This document shows, one piece after another, positions 19,678-30,636 of a stretch of DNA of 46,859 bases (its first letter is position 1; every line of letters begins with the position of its first letter). The stretch lies in NCBI GenBank assembly GCA_016987375.1, contig PJRA01000555.1:1264827-1311685 (forward strand), written 5' to 3'. This DNA comes from Brachionus koreanus (taxonomy: Eukaryota > Rotifera > Eurotatoria > Ploima > Brachionidae). A program made the position numbers and the translations under genes. Below the pieces are notes generated by a model. The model worked only from the letters and a program-made list of their open reading frames with translations. It was not told where the DNA came from and did not search any database.

Positions 19678-22600
19678 TCAAGAATCAAGACAACACATTT
19701 CCAATTGCTTGACCCATTTGTATGCATCTTGAGGCGACTTGGCCAAAAAATAATAAATTCTTTTCGAAGTTTTCAACTCGAAGCAATTTTTCGAGTTTGT
19801 ATCCGAAAAGTCTGAAATGAGATTAGAAAAATTGACCATTTTTTTTTCATTACTTTGCTGATGCATTAGTGCCGAACATATACCCTGATTTATTGACTCA
19901 ACATCACTCAAGTCAATAATTCCCTTGGGTGTATGCAAATCACTTGCAGTGTCATAGTACCTCATTTGATGTTTAACAGAGTCCAATACAAAATATCTCT
20001 CTTTCCACTGTTTGAACAAAGCTCCCTGTTTTTTAAGATATCCCGCATATGTCTGATGCTCATTTGTCGGACTACTATTCTGACTACCTCCCGACCAATT
20101 TATGTAATTATAGTCGGCCTTTTCTTCTCTCAAAATGGTCTCTTCTTCTTTGCGTTCATATGACTTATTGCTTGTATCAACTAGAGTATTAGTTGTTTCT
20201 TTGTACTGAAGACCTACAGCTAAAATTTTTTTAATAAGTTTTTGTTATAAAAGAAAAAAAAATAAAAATATGATAAAAGTGAGTGATAAAAGAACAAAGT
20301 GATATTAAGTCTAATAGTTAGTCAGGAGCCTGTTAGCTTACCGTTGAAAATTCGGAAAATTTCTGATTTAATAAAATGAAATGAGATAGAAAAAAAATTA
20401 GCTGAATAAAATTAAAATCCTACCACAAGCGCTGCCAATATCTGTGTCCATTTTCTCTTCATTTGCTATCGAGTATTGATGCACTAGATTTGGTTTTGTC
20501 CGTTGATTTAATTTGTTTAAGTAGCTTTGAGAATAGTGAGAATTGGGTGTTGTTGAACATGAAGAAGATGAGGTACTTGTATTTGTGTGAACAGAATAAC
20601 TACTTGATTCGAATTGATTATCGACTAGAACAGTAATGGGAGCAGTATTCTGAAAGTGGTTGTTATTTTCGGCGCCGAAGCATTCGGACAAAATAGCTGA
20701 CCTTGCCAACTGATAGTCTTGTTTACATTGTTCATGACAATTCATATTACAGTTTCGACACTTGAGACCAATAAATTCTGTGTCTAAAATTATGAAATAT
20801 TTAAAAAAGATAAAATTAAAATTACCATTAATCAACTGTTTTTATTTTAATATTATTAAAATCTTTTTGTCTGTCTAATAAATTAAATCTTTATAAAAAA
20901 ATAAATTCTTAACATTTAATTGAAAAATAAAAATTTTCTTTTTGCTTAAAATTAATGTTGGTATTTTCTGTTTTGATGGCCGTATACATAAATAGCATTT
21001 AAAAAATTTTCAAAAATAGATAAAAGAATTGAGTATAAGAAGTAAAGTTAAAATTAAGAAAAAAAATTTTTGCCCGCGACTATCAAGACACCCTTTATGG
21101 CGGTCAGTATTAAAAAAAATTTTTTCTTACACTTAATTCTTTTATCTATTTAATTTTTATTTTTGAAAATTTTTTAAATTTTATTTTTGTACACGGCCAT
21201 CAAAACCGCTAAGACAAAGAACAACTAAAAAAATCCAAAAAATATTTTATTAAATTTGAGAATAAATAAAAAATCAGAAATTTAAACTTAGACATTATTT
21301 TGAATGAATCAACGCCAATTTGTCAAGCTAATGTTAAAGGTTTGTTAAGCTAATGCTGTAAAAATTTTGAGGTAAAAAACATAAGAAATAAAAGTGGGTT
21401 CTATATTTTCTTTTTCGAGTAAAACAGCCTTTTTTTTTGAAAAAGATTAAACTTTCAAGAAAGTTATTATAATTTCCGCTATAATTACTGATAGAAGAGA
21501 ACTTTAATAGGTAATTTTAATTCAGTGGTTCTTTTTTTTAAGTTTTCTAGAGTGTATATCATCAGCATCTAAATCTAACAAAGTTTCTCAGCTTAGTGAT
21601 CCAGACAAAATGAGAAACGTTAATATCAAAAGTCAAATACAATATGAGGGTCATCTAGAAGACAAAAGAAGTACGCTGTATAACAGATAGGTGTGGTAAA
21701 TCGGTTTTTTTATGGTCATCAGGGTAATCGATTTTAAAAATCAGTTAAAAAATTTTCATTCAAAAAAGTCAACTCATTTACTAGACTTTACTTAATATTA
21801 AAGAAATTTAAATTTGAAATTCTATTGAACATTAATTTAAAAAACCAGTTTCATTTTCGAACCGAAAACTAATTGTGGCTAAACTTAGAGCCGATTTCAA
21901 TCATAAATTGGGTCGTTCGCAAAGAAAGATGGCTAGTAAGTTTAATTGCCACTATACCTATCTCGGAAAGATTTTTAAAAAGTATACAAACATCAAAAAG
22001 TATAAAAAACACAAGAGACCTCATTTAAATGATAACCAAGAGAGAGCAGCATGGCCAAAATGTCGTCAAATGCTTTTAAAATATAGCAGATATGAATTTA
22101 TAATTGATGATGAATATTATTTCACTCTTGGCCCTACCATTCTGCCAAGGAATGATATTTTTCATATCAGTAACGTTAGCAAGACGCCGGAGAATGTATA
22201 TTAAATGTAAAGTAATGTAAATGTATTTTGTACATAGTTTGTACATAGCGGTCAATCAACATGTCTACCGTGTAGAGTGTATTAAGAAATGACTTGAACC
22301 AATGAATAAAAAATATTATTAGGATGGCAGTTATGTATTTTGGCCTGACTTAGCATCATCTCATTATGCCAATATGGTACAGAATTATATAAAATTATAT
22401 AAAAATATAAGATATGTTGCCAAAGAAGTGAATATTATTGATATTATTTTTTCAAATAGGAGGGTTCAGTTATAATTTAAAAATAAAATTTAAAGCCTTA
22501 ATTAAATAAAATTTTTTTTTTGTTAAAATTAATTTTGTGCCATTTTTTATTCTACACCCGTTATTTAGTTGATAAGTAATTAAAAAAAAATAAATACTTG

Positions 22601-25600
22601 ATTTGAAATTATTGTTGCATAAATTGCATATATTTACACTAGAGAAAACATAAAACTCGAATTCGTGTTGTTTGAAAAAAGATTTTTTGAAATTGGGAAA
22701 AGGTGGAGTTGACGAAGTGGCCGACGAAGTAGACGTGGAGTAGTTGGTCGAGGCCGAATGTCCACTAGAGTGCGAATGTGACGAGAGCAAAGTCAAATGT
22801 TTATTGTGTGCCATGTGATTTTGAGTTTGAGCGGTGCTCTCGTCAACACTGGTCAAGTACGGCTTGGTAACAGACATAAAACAATTGCTATAGTCTCCAA
22901 TGTCTTCTTCAATAAGCAAATCACTCAGCAATTTACGTTCAGCCAAGTCAAAAAAATAGTCCCATAAATTTTTCCAACTAATCCTAAATCCATCTTTGGC
23001 CTCGTCTATTTCCTCACCGGTCTTGTTCAATACACTCGATATATACGCATGCATGTCTGTATCACAATCGAGCTCAAATCTGTCCATTTTAAACTTGACA
23101 ATAATCTGTTTAAGCAATACCTCATATTGACTAGGCAATATTTCATTCAACTGTTCGTAATAATCATTGGCCGACTGCAGTCCAACTGGATACCATGTGT
23201 CACTTTTTGAATTCAAATGACTAGCCGTATTGATTAGATCATAGTCGTACAATGGTCCTGTACACAAATTGTCTTTAACATAATACTTCCACAATTTGAG
23301 TTTGTATATCTCGCTGCCAGGTCTCAGAGCCGACGAGCCAAACACACCAGGCTGATAGTTAAAATTAAAAAATTTTGCTGATTTATAGTGCACTTTTAGT
23401 ATATAGTCCCAAATGCATTTTGTGTCCGAGCTCAATTGCTTGTATTGCTGGTAGGTAACATGTGTATGCTCGGCACTGAATGAGCGTCTGATGGGCTCCG
23501 ATTTTAGCAAGCCATATTGGCCACGTTCACATTCATTGTCTAATAAAAATGTAGAAAATCGATTCGACACGGAATGATAGGCCAAAAATTCCAAATAAAA
23601 ATAGTTGAACTCAAAAGCGTTCGGATATTGATTCAAACATTGGTGAACACAGTCCAAAAATTGTATGAAAATTGGCGCAAATCCAGTCTGATCATCAACA
23701 GTATGGTTGTTGCGTCTGGTGAATCTGTGCCCCATAGAGAGCCATTCTCGCTCGATTAGCAAACTAAATCCGTCAATTGTGCGATAGAATGGGTCCAATA
23801 AAAGCTCGGCCAGAGCGACCACTTGGGTCGTTAGATCCCAGCCGTCCTCCAAGCAAACCATCACACTCGAACTTTCTTCTATTTTTTCGACTATTGTATT
23901 CGCTATGCTGATAATTAGCTGAATTTGATCGAACCACTTCGAGTCGTGAATTTGCTTGAGAAAGCTGTTGGTGTTGGCGTTTTGACTACCAGGCTCGTTA
24001 AGGCTAGCTTTTTTGCGGCTTATCTTGTTCGAGCTTGTCAGTCGGTTCAGACCAAATGATGCTGATGAAACCTTGTGGCCAGAGGTTGAACTTGTTTCCG
24101 ACGGTTCGCCCACACTGCTACTTGGTATGCATGCACGACACAGCTTTTTAAATGAATTTTTTGTCTCTTTAACTTCGTGTGCATCAACTGGAATAAAAAT
24201 GTAACGCGATGTGTCCCTGTTCCAGTCGTTTCTTAAAGACTTTGAAAAATTTTAAAATTTTTTTTCTTATTTTAAAAATTTTACCTTGACTTGATTTTTT
24301 TCACAAATTATGTACAATGGTGCAGGCTGATTTGTGCGCGAGCTGCTTACTGCATTGAAGTATTTGCTTGAGCTTGAATTTGATGTGTTCGAATTTAGAC
24401 GTGCATTGTGTCCACTATTGAACGAACTATTGAACGAGTCATTTAAAGTCGGCTCTGTGTGATTATCCTGGCCGTTTGAATCAAACGAACAGTTGTAATT
24501 GAGATTAAAGTTGTGATTTTTTTTCATATTTAGTTTGTTAACATGATACGATGAGGAAATTGTGTTGAATTTGTTCGAATCTTTACAAAATAAATTAAAT
24601 AAAAATTTTTCATATTTATTTTAGTTAAAAAAAAATTTATTCATTTAAAAAAACACTCTTAAAATTTAGGCCTAGCAAAAAAGTAAAAAAAGTTGTTGAA
24701 GAAAAAATTTTTTTTTCATGGGTGTTCATGCTCACTATGCAAAATTATTGTAAAATTTTTTTTACGATAGCCTTTCAGCTAATATACTCATAATCAAATA
24801 ATTTATAAACTAGTGTTATTCTTGTTGAATTAATTGTCTTTTAGTGTGTTATAAATAATAAAATTCTTAAGTTACAATTTTTCTAAGAAGGTCATTTAGA
24901 TTTTAAAATATTAGGACTAAAAGCACCGGTGACAATTTGAGACTTTCTTCTATTCTCATAAGACTTGTTTATAAGTCACAAAAAATTAAGTCATAGTAAT
25001 GACTTGACTTAAGACTCGTGACTTAAAAACAAGACTGATTCTCATATACTTTAAAGATAATAAATCATATCCTTCTAAAACTTTCTGAATCTGTTATAGT
25101 AAATAAATATTTTAAAATAAAATTGGATTTTTGGAAATTTGATGAACGGTTTCAAATATATATAGTATTTCATTCTTTCCATTTATTAACTTTTAAAAAT
25201 CCTCGGGGTTGATTTGAACCTTGGATAAAGAGGCTGATCGGACCAATACACCATCAGATCTGCATAACACAAAGAAAATATATTACTGCAACAAAGTGCA
25301 GTTGCAGTTTTTTTGCTGTTGAATGTTTTTTATTTTAGTAAATTTAAATTTATTAAAAAAAAATGGAAGAATTTTTTTCGATTTGTATTTGAATTTCACA
25401 ATACCATCAAAAGCCAAATTCAGATATTTCAAATAATATTAATAAATAAACTAAAACTTTTTTATTCTTTGTGTCAATAGTCACTTCGAATTAAAAAATA
25501 AAGTGATAAAAAAATTTTAAATCTATTCTCTATGTGTTTGATTATCTTAACACTAGAAGAACGTTTGAAAAATTTTTAAATCCTCATATCTTTTGAATGG

Positions 25601-28600
25601 ATTTTTCAAATAAATATATCTTTTTTGAATTTTGTAGATTTAAAATTTTTTTTTTTAAAAAATGATATTACTTTGTAAAATTATTTTAGTTTTTTTATAA
25701 AATATTTAAGAATTAAAAAAACCTGAAAAAATGCTTGGTGCTTCTAGTGTTAAAAAAATAAATAGGGTAAACTAGAAAAAATGTTCAAAATTTTGTCCGT
25801 ACTGATGATCCTGCAGAAAAAAAATTTATTTTAAGAGGTAAATCAAAGACGATACACAAAAATAGTAAAAAAATTGAAAAAAATTTTTCGTTTGACCATA
25901 TGAAAAAATTGGTTTCCCTTAAAAAATTAGTCTTAGACCTGCCCATTTCCCTAAAAAATATCAGACAACAAAAAAAAATTTTTTTTTTTTTACTATTTGG
26001 TAGATGGATAGCATTGGAAGTAGTGGTGATTGCATGCATGGGATTGATATTAGAAGCAAAATTGTAATTGTTCTTTATAGTTTTGACAGCTTTTTCGAAC
26101 TTGGAGGCAAATGCACTGCGTCTATTGGTAATGGGCGTTTGATGGGGATTCTTAGGACTGTCACACTCAATACTGGTCAATTTGAGAATTTCGTTCATAT
26201 ATTTATCCTGATCCATACTTGTGTTAATGGGCGTTTCTTTTGGCTCAATGGGCGGCTGCGGGTTATTCGAAGAGGTTTTGATTAACGCGCCGAGAAATCC
26301 TTTGCCGTGAAAAGCCGAGCCGCGCAAAACAATTGACTTTAGTCGCGGATGCTTCCATACCAATATGGGCAAACGGTTTTGTCTATGACATTTGGAATTT
26401 TTTCTCACACACTCGTCACTAGTTTGCTTGGGCACCAAAAACAAGCTCGGCAAACTCTTGGACAATTGATAGCCAATGTTCAAAGTGCATATTCTCAACT
26501 CTAGGTCTTGGTCGTTTATTAGGCCTTGACGTATGTAGTCACAATAGGCCAGACTGCACTCGATTAGTCTGTATACGTGAGAAAAATCAAAATTTTCCTC
26601 TATTATGGACAGCGAGTCCAAATTGTCGTCTAAATCGCTGTCGTCGTCAAACGATTTTTTGTGACCGAGTTTTCTATTCATCTCGGGCGTCCTATTCGCC
26701 TTGTGTTTGGACATGAGGCCGGCTTTTCTCAGCGTCGACTTGGCAAACGTGCGAAACGTGTCCGCCTTAATGTCCATTTTGGTCGAGTCCTTTTTAATCA
26801 TAGTCTGATTTACGGACACATATTTGGCCATTTGATTTCCTAAACAAAACACTTCGTATATGCTAGACGGACACTTGTACTTGGCCAACACTGTTCTAAA
26901 TCTATCGATGCGATCGTTTTGAACACATTCGTCAAAGTAGATTTTAATCAATTGAAAAGTGCTCGATCTCATTTGTATGCCGTTTATAAGCAGCGAATTG
27001 CTTAGATCGGCACTCAACAATTTAAAGCTATTGTTTAGCTTTTTCTCTTTGATCAAAGTGGACACGGGAAACGAACGAGTTATAATGGAGTCGTTCATAA
27101 GCGAATCGTTTAGGGGAATACCGCGAAAAATGAGTCTATAGTTGGTCAAGTAGAGAGCGCCCTCGGCAGGTATGAGTATGTGTCCGAGGGTGGTCATGCC
27201 CGAGTACTGATCGCGTCCGTCCGGCACCAGGTAGCACCTGAGCGGACTCGGGTCGACAACTAATTCGCCGTCAAGCAAACACTCGGGTCTCAACTGATCC
27301 AATTTGGGCTTGTGTCGAAGCGGCACTAGTTTAGAATGTGTGTGCACCAAGTCGAGCATTTCAATTTGCATTCGAATGACGTCGCACAAATTTTGATGGA
27401 GCAAATTTTTCTGCTGCTCGGACAAACAGCCTTCGATGCATACGCGATCGACAAATTTGGCCACGAACTTCCACGCCTCGTAGCTGAGATCGTGCGGCTG
27501 CGGTTCGCCACTGTTTCGCTCGTTCTCCTCCAAACTGTACTCGCTGCACATCGACTGATTCAAATTGGACACATTGTCTAGCTTGTGTTTTTGCGCCAAA
27601 TCGAACGATTGGCTGCGCGACGGCGTCGACACCGACGAGGCGTCCGCTCGCCGCCTAATCAGCTCGTTTATGTCGAGCGGTATTTTCATATTGACCATTT
27701 GGGTTATGTAGTGAAGAACGTGGCTGCGTATGATGCCCTGTTCGTTGCGCACAAAATTGTCGCGCTGTTCGTCGTCGTGCAGCGTCGACTTTTCCATTTG
27801 TTCGCCGCATATCTCCAGCGCAGTTTTCTCGCTGGGCCGGCAGTGCAGCCCGGTCGAGTCCGAGTCGCTCGGACGCCGGCTCTGCTCGGCGACAAACTCC
27901 TCGTTGCTCAGATAGACCGGTCGAATCGAGCGCTGCACGTCCGTGTAGAACGCCATCTCCCAAAAGAGCATGTTCGACCAGACGTCGTGCTGCTGTATGC
28001 GCGTGTACACGCATTGATCGAGCGTGTTATTGTTCAACTTGCGATAGAACGCCGACGACAACGGCAGTATAGAATAGGCCACGCCGTGCTCGTCCAGACG
28101 TGTGTCGTTCTCGAGCGCTTCGTTCATCAGCTTGCACACGTACTCGAACTGTTCGTTGTTTAGAATAACTTGGTTTTTTTTCACGTACGATTGAAGTGTG
28201 CTGCACAAGTGTAGACGAGCTTTTGGACTGCGCAATGCTCTATACGCTGAATTGAGGTTTTTTTTCGCCTCTTTAAAATTATTTTCGAATATAAATTTGA
28301 TAAAATTTTCAATAGTGTCCAATCGGCGACTGCACGACGATTCAAAGCCATTCTGTTCTACTCTGTCCAATAGATCAAATTTGTCGTTTATGTTCAACAA
28401 ACGCTTCGATATCAGACACAAATTGTGCACTGTTTCGATCGGCGGACCGTACGGCACAATGTGCGGTCGACACATGTTATTTTTGGGATGTGCGTTCACT
28501 GATAGCGTACTACTAGAAGACAAATCGCATGTCGACTCGCTTTTTTTAGCCAAATGGTGTCTTAGCAGCGAGCTCAGATGGGCCGTGTCGAGCATGGGAA

Positions 28601-30341
28601 ACGTTTCCGAGTGTATGCGCTTGTACGCATCGGCCGTAGCCGGTTTAATCTTCGAATAGCTTTGCACATAATTGTTGAACAAGTAGGACTTGAGACTGTT
28701 GGGATTGGGATCTTTGCACTTTTTGTAAAAGGGATACTCGTATTTGAGCAGTTTGTCGGCTATTTGTTTCAAATGAGCGTACAAGGAGCTGGTCGACGAC
28801 GAATAATAGGACGAATTGGTGGCGTTCAAGTCGGTTTCGTGGTCTCTGAGCTCGACTAGCAGATTGGACTGTATGTCGGCGTAGATGTCGTCGAATACGT
28901 CGCAATTGCGGTAGGACGGACCGCGTTCCTCAATAAACCGCTGAAACGACATCGAATCGAGCACTTTGTTCATAAATTCGTTTTTTAACAGGTCGTGATT
29001 GCTCAAAAAACTAGCCTTATTGAAACAAATGACCGGCTTGGGATTTATGCGTATTATCAGCAAGCAGTATCGATAGCCGGCGAACAATTGAGCAAACATG
29101 CGCACAAACACGCCACGTATCATCTTATCCAACGTTACTTCGTCCAGTTTGTCGCAGTCGGTGTCGTTGTGAAGCAGCTCGTCGGCATGCAGCACGTCAC
29201 GCTCAAGTAGCCAGTACAGCAGGTTGAGAGTCGATTCGTACAGATAGACGGGCAGGCCGGTCTGTTTATCGTCGCTTTTGTTCGATGCGATCAAGTCGTT
29301 TACTTGTGCCGGTATGGAGACCAGGCCGGAGTCTAGGTCCACTTTGACACATTCGCTTAGCGATTCGTCCGGGTGCATTTGTTCGATTAGGCTTCGGAAC
29401 GAGGAGTGCACGCCGATTATGTAGGGTGTGGGCGCCGACGGAAACTCGAGAAACGAGCCGAAACACGGCAACACGGGCACGTACACCCCGGTGTACTTGA
29501 GCGGAAATAGAAGGGCTTCGAGAGCGCGACACGCCTCGTACAGCTTGTTGTACGACTTTGAAAAGAACAGTATCTTAAAATCGGCCATTATCGAACAAAC
29601 TAGATTGATTACGTTGCCGATGCCGATTTGTTTGAATAGCCGATAGACGGATGTGCCGGTGACGGGCACGCTCATGCATGCCTGCGACTGAACGATGTGT
29701 TTGTCGTCGGCGCCTAGCGAAAATTGCGAGTAGAGCGCAGTGCCCGGACCGGCCACGTGTACGCTCAGCAGCCGGGCAAGCATATGCTCGATTAGTTTGT
29801 TGTCCGAATTGTGACGCTTGTCGACGTAGCATGCGTACACCAGGCTCAAGCACGACTTGAACAAGTCGACGTATTCTAGGCGCGATATTATCACCAGCGA
29901 CTTGGCCGAGTAGAGCTTGCTCGGCTGTATGGGCCGGTCACGTGACTCGGTGTCGGCGTCCTCGCAGTCGTTCAGCGAGTCCGAGGTGTTTTGGTGCGAC
30001 GACGAAGACGAGGACGACGATGACTCGTCTAGTTGGTGTTCGAACGGCTCCAAGAATGTCAGGCATGCCAGGTACTTGCGATGTCCTTTGATGTCGGTCA
30101 GCACTGAGACAAAAAACGTCGGCGACTCTTGTTTGCCGTACAAGTACCAGCCTTTGTGCGGCTGACAAAAGCAGCGTATGTTCGAGTCGAATTCGTGCGA
30201 GTTGTCGTCGCTGTCAATGGGAAAACGTTGGATTATTTTGGCACGTCCGTCACGTCTCTCGTCCTCGACGCACTTGTCTCCGTCGACCAAAGGTCCGCAC
30301 TCGTAGCCCACGACCACAAAGTAATCGACTAAGCGTGTCAT
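19678..30341 (-). CDS. SBF: SET-binding factor / myotubularin-related protein 5/13 (pseudophosphatase, DENN domain)
   Basis: Five exons in transcript order (30341-25994, 24580-24285, 24239-22598, 20783-20424, 20219-19678) have consistent phases and give about 2,395 residues, longer than human SBF1/2 (about 1,850-1,890). SBF proteins are DENN-domain exchange factors for Rab28/Rab21-type GTPases and bind active myotubularins on endosomes. The order is u/c/dDENN (MTRLVDYFVVVGYECGP..., SIMADFKILFFSKSYNKLYE), SBF2 region (DEHGVAYSILPLSSAFYRKL), GRAM (ILIPAEGALYLTNYRLIFRG, about residue 1,050), myotubularin-like domain, C1 zinc finger and PH domain (YAGYLKKQGALFKQWKERYF). The phosphatase loop reads VCLEDGWDLTTQ: the catalytic Cys and Arg positions are Leu. 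A Ser run at about residues 106-117 is a local expansion. The first exon is G+C-rich. Confidence 0.94.
20970..21206. mobile_element. Long-armed inverted-repeat element in an SBF intron
   Basis: Both ends read GTTTTGATGGCCGT(A/G)TACA inward. Arm similarity continues with indels for roughly 90 bp (TTTAAAAAATTTTCAAAAATA, then AGATAAAAGAATT) around a core with a few G/C-rich bases (CCCGCGACTATCAAGACACC). Length 237 bp, no coding capacity, no clear target duplication. It looks like a MITE. Confidence 0.75.
21850..22455 (+). mobile_element. DDE transposase fossil antisense within an SBF intron
   Basis: A plus-strand frame from about 21875 reads a helix-turn-helix-like N-terminus (KLGRSQRKMASKFNCHYTYL) and reaches IIDDEYYFTLG, the first catalytic Asp region. 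After the stop near 22202, a displaced reading at about 22320-22440 gives VFWPDLASSHYAN, the second Asp region, and VAKEVN. Pieces are missing and frames are broken. It is related to, but not the same family branch as, the fossils at 6755 and 18605. Confidence 0.75.
24952..25046. mobile_element. 77-bp foldback element with 9-bp direct repeats
   Basis: The arms at 24961-24979 (AGACTTGTTTATAAGTCAC) and 25018-25036 pair at 17 of 19 positions. A perfect inner pair AAGTCAT/ATGACTT at 24988-24994 and 24999-25005 leaves a 4-base loop. ATTCTCATA occurs directly outside on both sides (24952-24960 and 25038-25046), which looks like a 9-bp target duplication. It lies in the large SBF intron. Confidence 0.7.
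25200..25268 (-). repeat. tRNA-like relic (tRNA pseudogene or SINE head)
   Basis: Read on the minus strand, a B-box-like GGTTCAAATC with a weak T-arm (GGTT/AACC) follows a D-arm/A-box-like TGATGGTGTATTGG at tRNA spacing, ending CCCCGAGGA. The anticodon arm does not close properly and the acceptor stem lacks its 5' partner, so it is not a working tRNA. It lies in the large SBF intron. Confidence 0.5.
25547..25753. mobile_element. piggyBac-type MITE with TTAA target duplication
   Basis: TTAA at 25547-25550 and 25750-25753 flanks a 199-bp segment whose ends are inverted copies of CACTAGAAG, and then AC after one mismatch. TTAA target sites and short terminal repeats are the hallmark of piggyBac elements. 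The interior is A+T-rich and non-coding, so this is a non-autonomous copy. It lies in the SBF intron. Confidence 0.7.
25786..25951 (-). other. Possible alternative SBF micro-exon and terminal exon
   Basis: After the exon-1 donor at 25993-25992, a 12-nt piece with AG before and GT after (GGAAATGGGCAG, about 25951-25940) is in phase. A second AG acceptor at about 25813 opens GATCATCAGTACGGAC and stops at 25786. The joined reading would be RKWAGSSVRTKF then stop. This recalls KWGSVRT in vertebrate SBF1 at the same place. No donor in the second piece continues the main frame, so it would make a short isoform without the phosphatase, C1 and PH domains. Confidence 0.3.
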
Positions 30342-30378
30342 TTTGGCTGCTTTTAATTCTAAGCATAAATTATAATCA

Positions 30379-30394
30379 TGTGTGTGTGTGTGTG
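30379..30394. repeat. (TG)8 microsatellite upstream of SBF
   Basis: Eight TG units lie 38 bp before the SBF start codon, followed by an ATT-triplet tract at about 30445-30460. Both lie in the presumed promoter or 5' UTR of SBF. Confidence 0.9.
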
Positions 30395-30636
30395 TTCTAG
30401 AATCAAAACCGGCTTGTTCGATCTGATCCTATTAGCTTTATTACTATTATTATTATTATTAGTGTTATTTTATGCTCAGAGTTCAATATTCATCAATCTA
30501 TTTTTCATATAAATAAAGAAAAAAGTACAATTAATCTATAATTAATTGGAAGAATAAACAAATTTTTATTTATTTGTTCAAAAAAAAAAAATTCAATTGT
30601 AAAAACTAACTTGTCTTAGTAAAAGTTAACGGTTAA

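Noticed and set aside
25200..25268. Functional tRNA gene
   Set aside because: The acceptor stem has no 5' partner and the anticodon arm does not close.
27585..28163. 192-codon plus-strand open frame
   Set aside because: It is antisense to the G+C-rich SBF exon, where high GC lengthens open frames. It is Arg/Val/His-rich with no domain.
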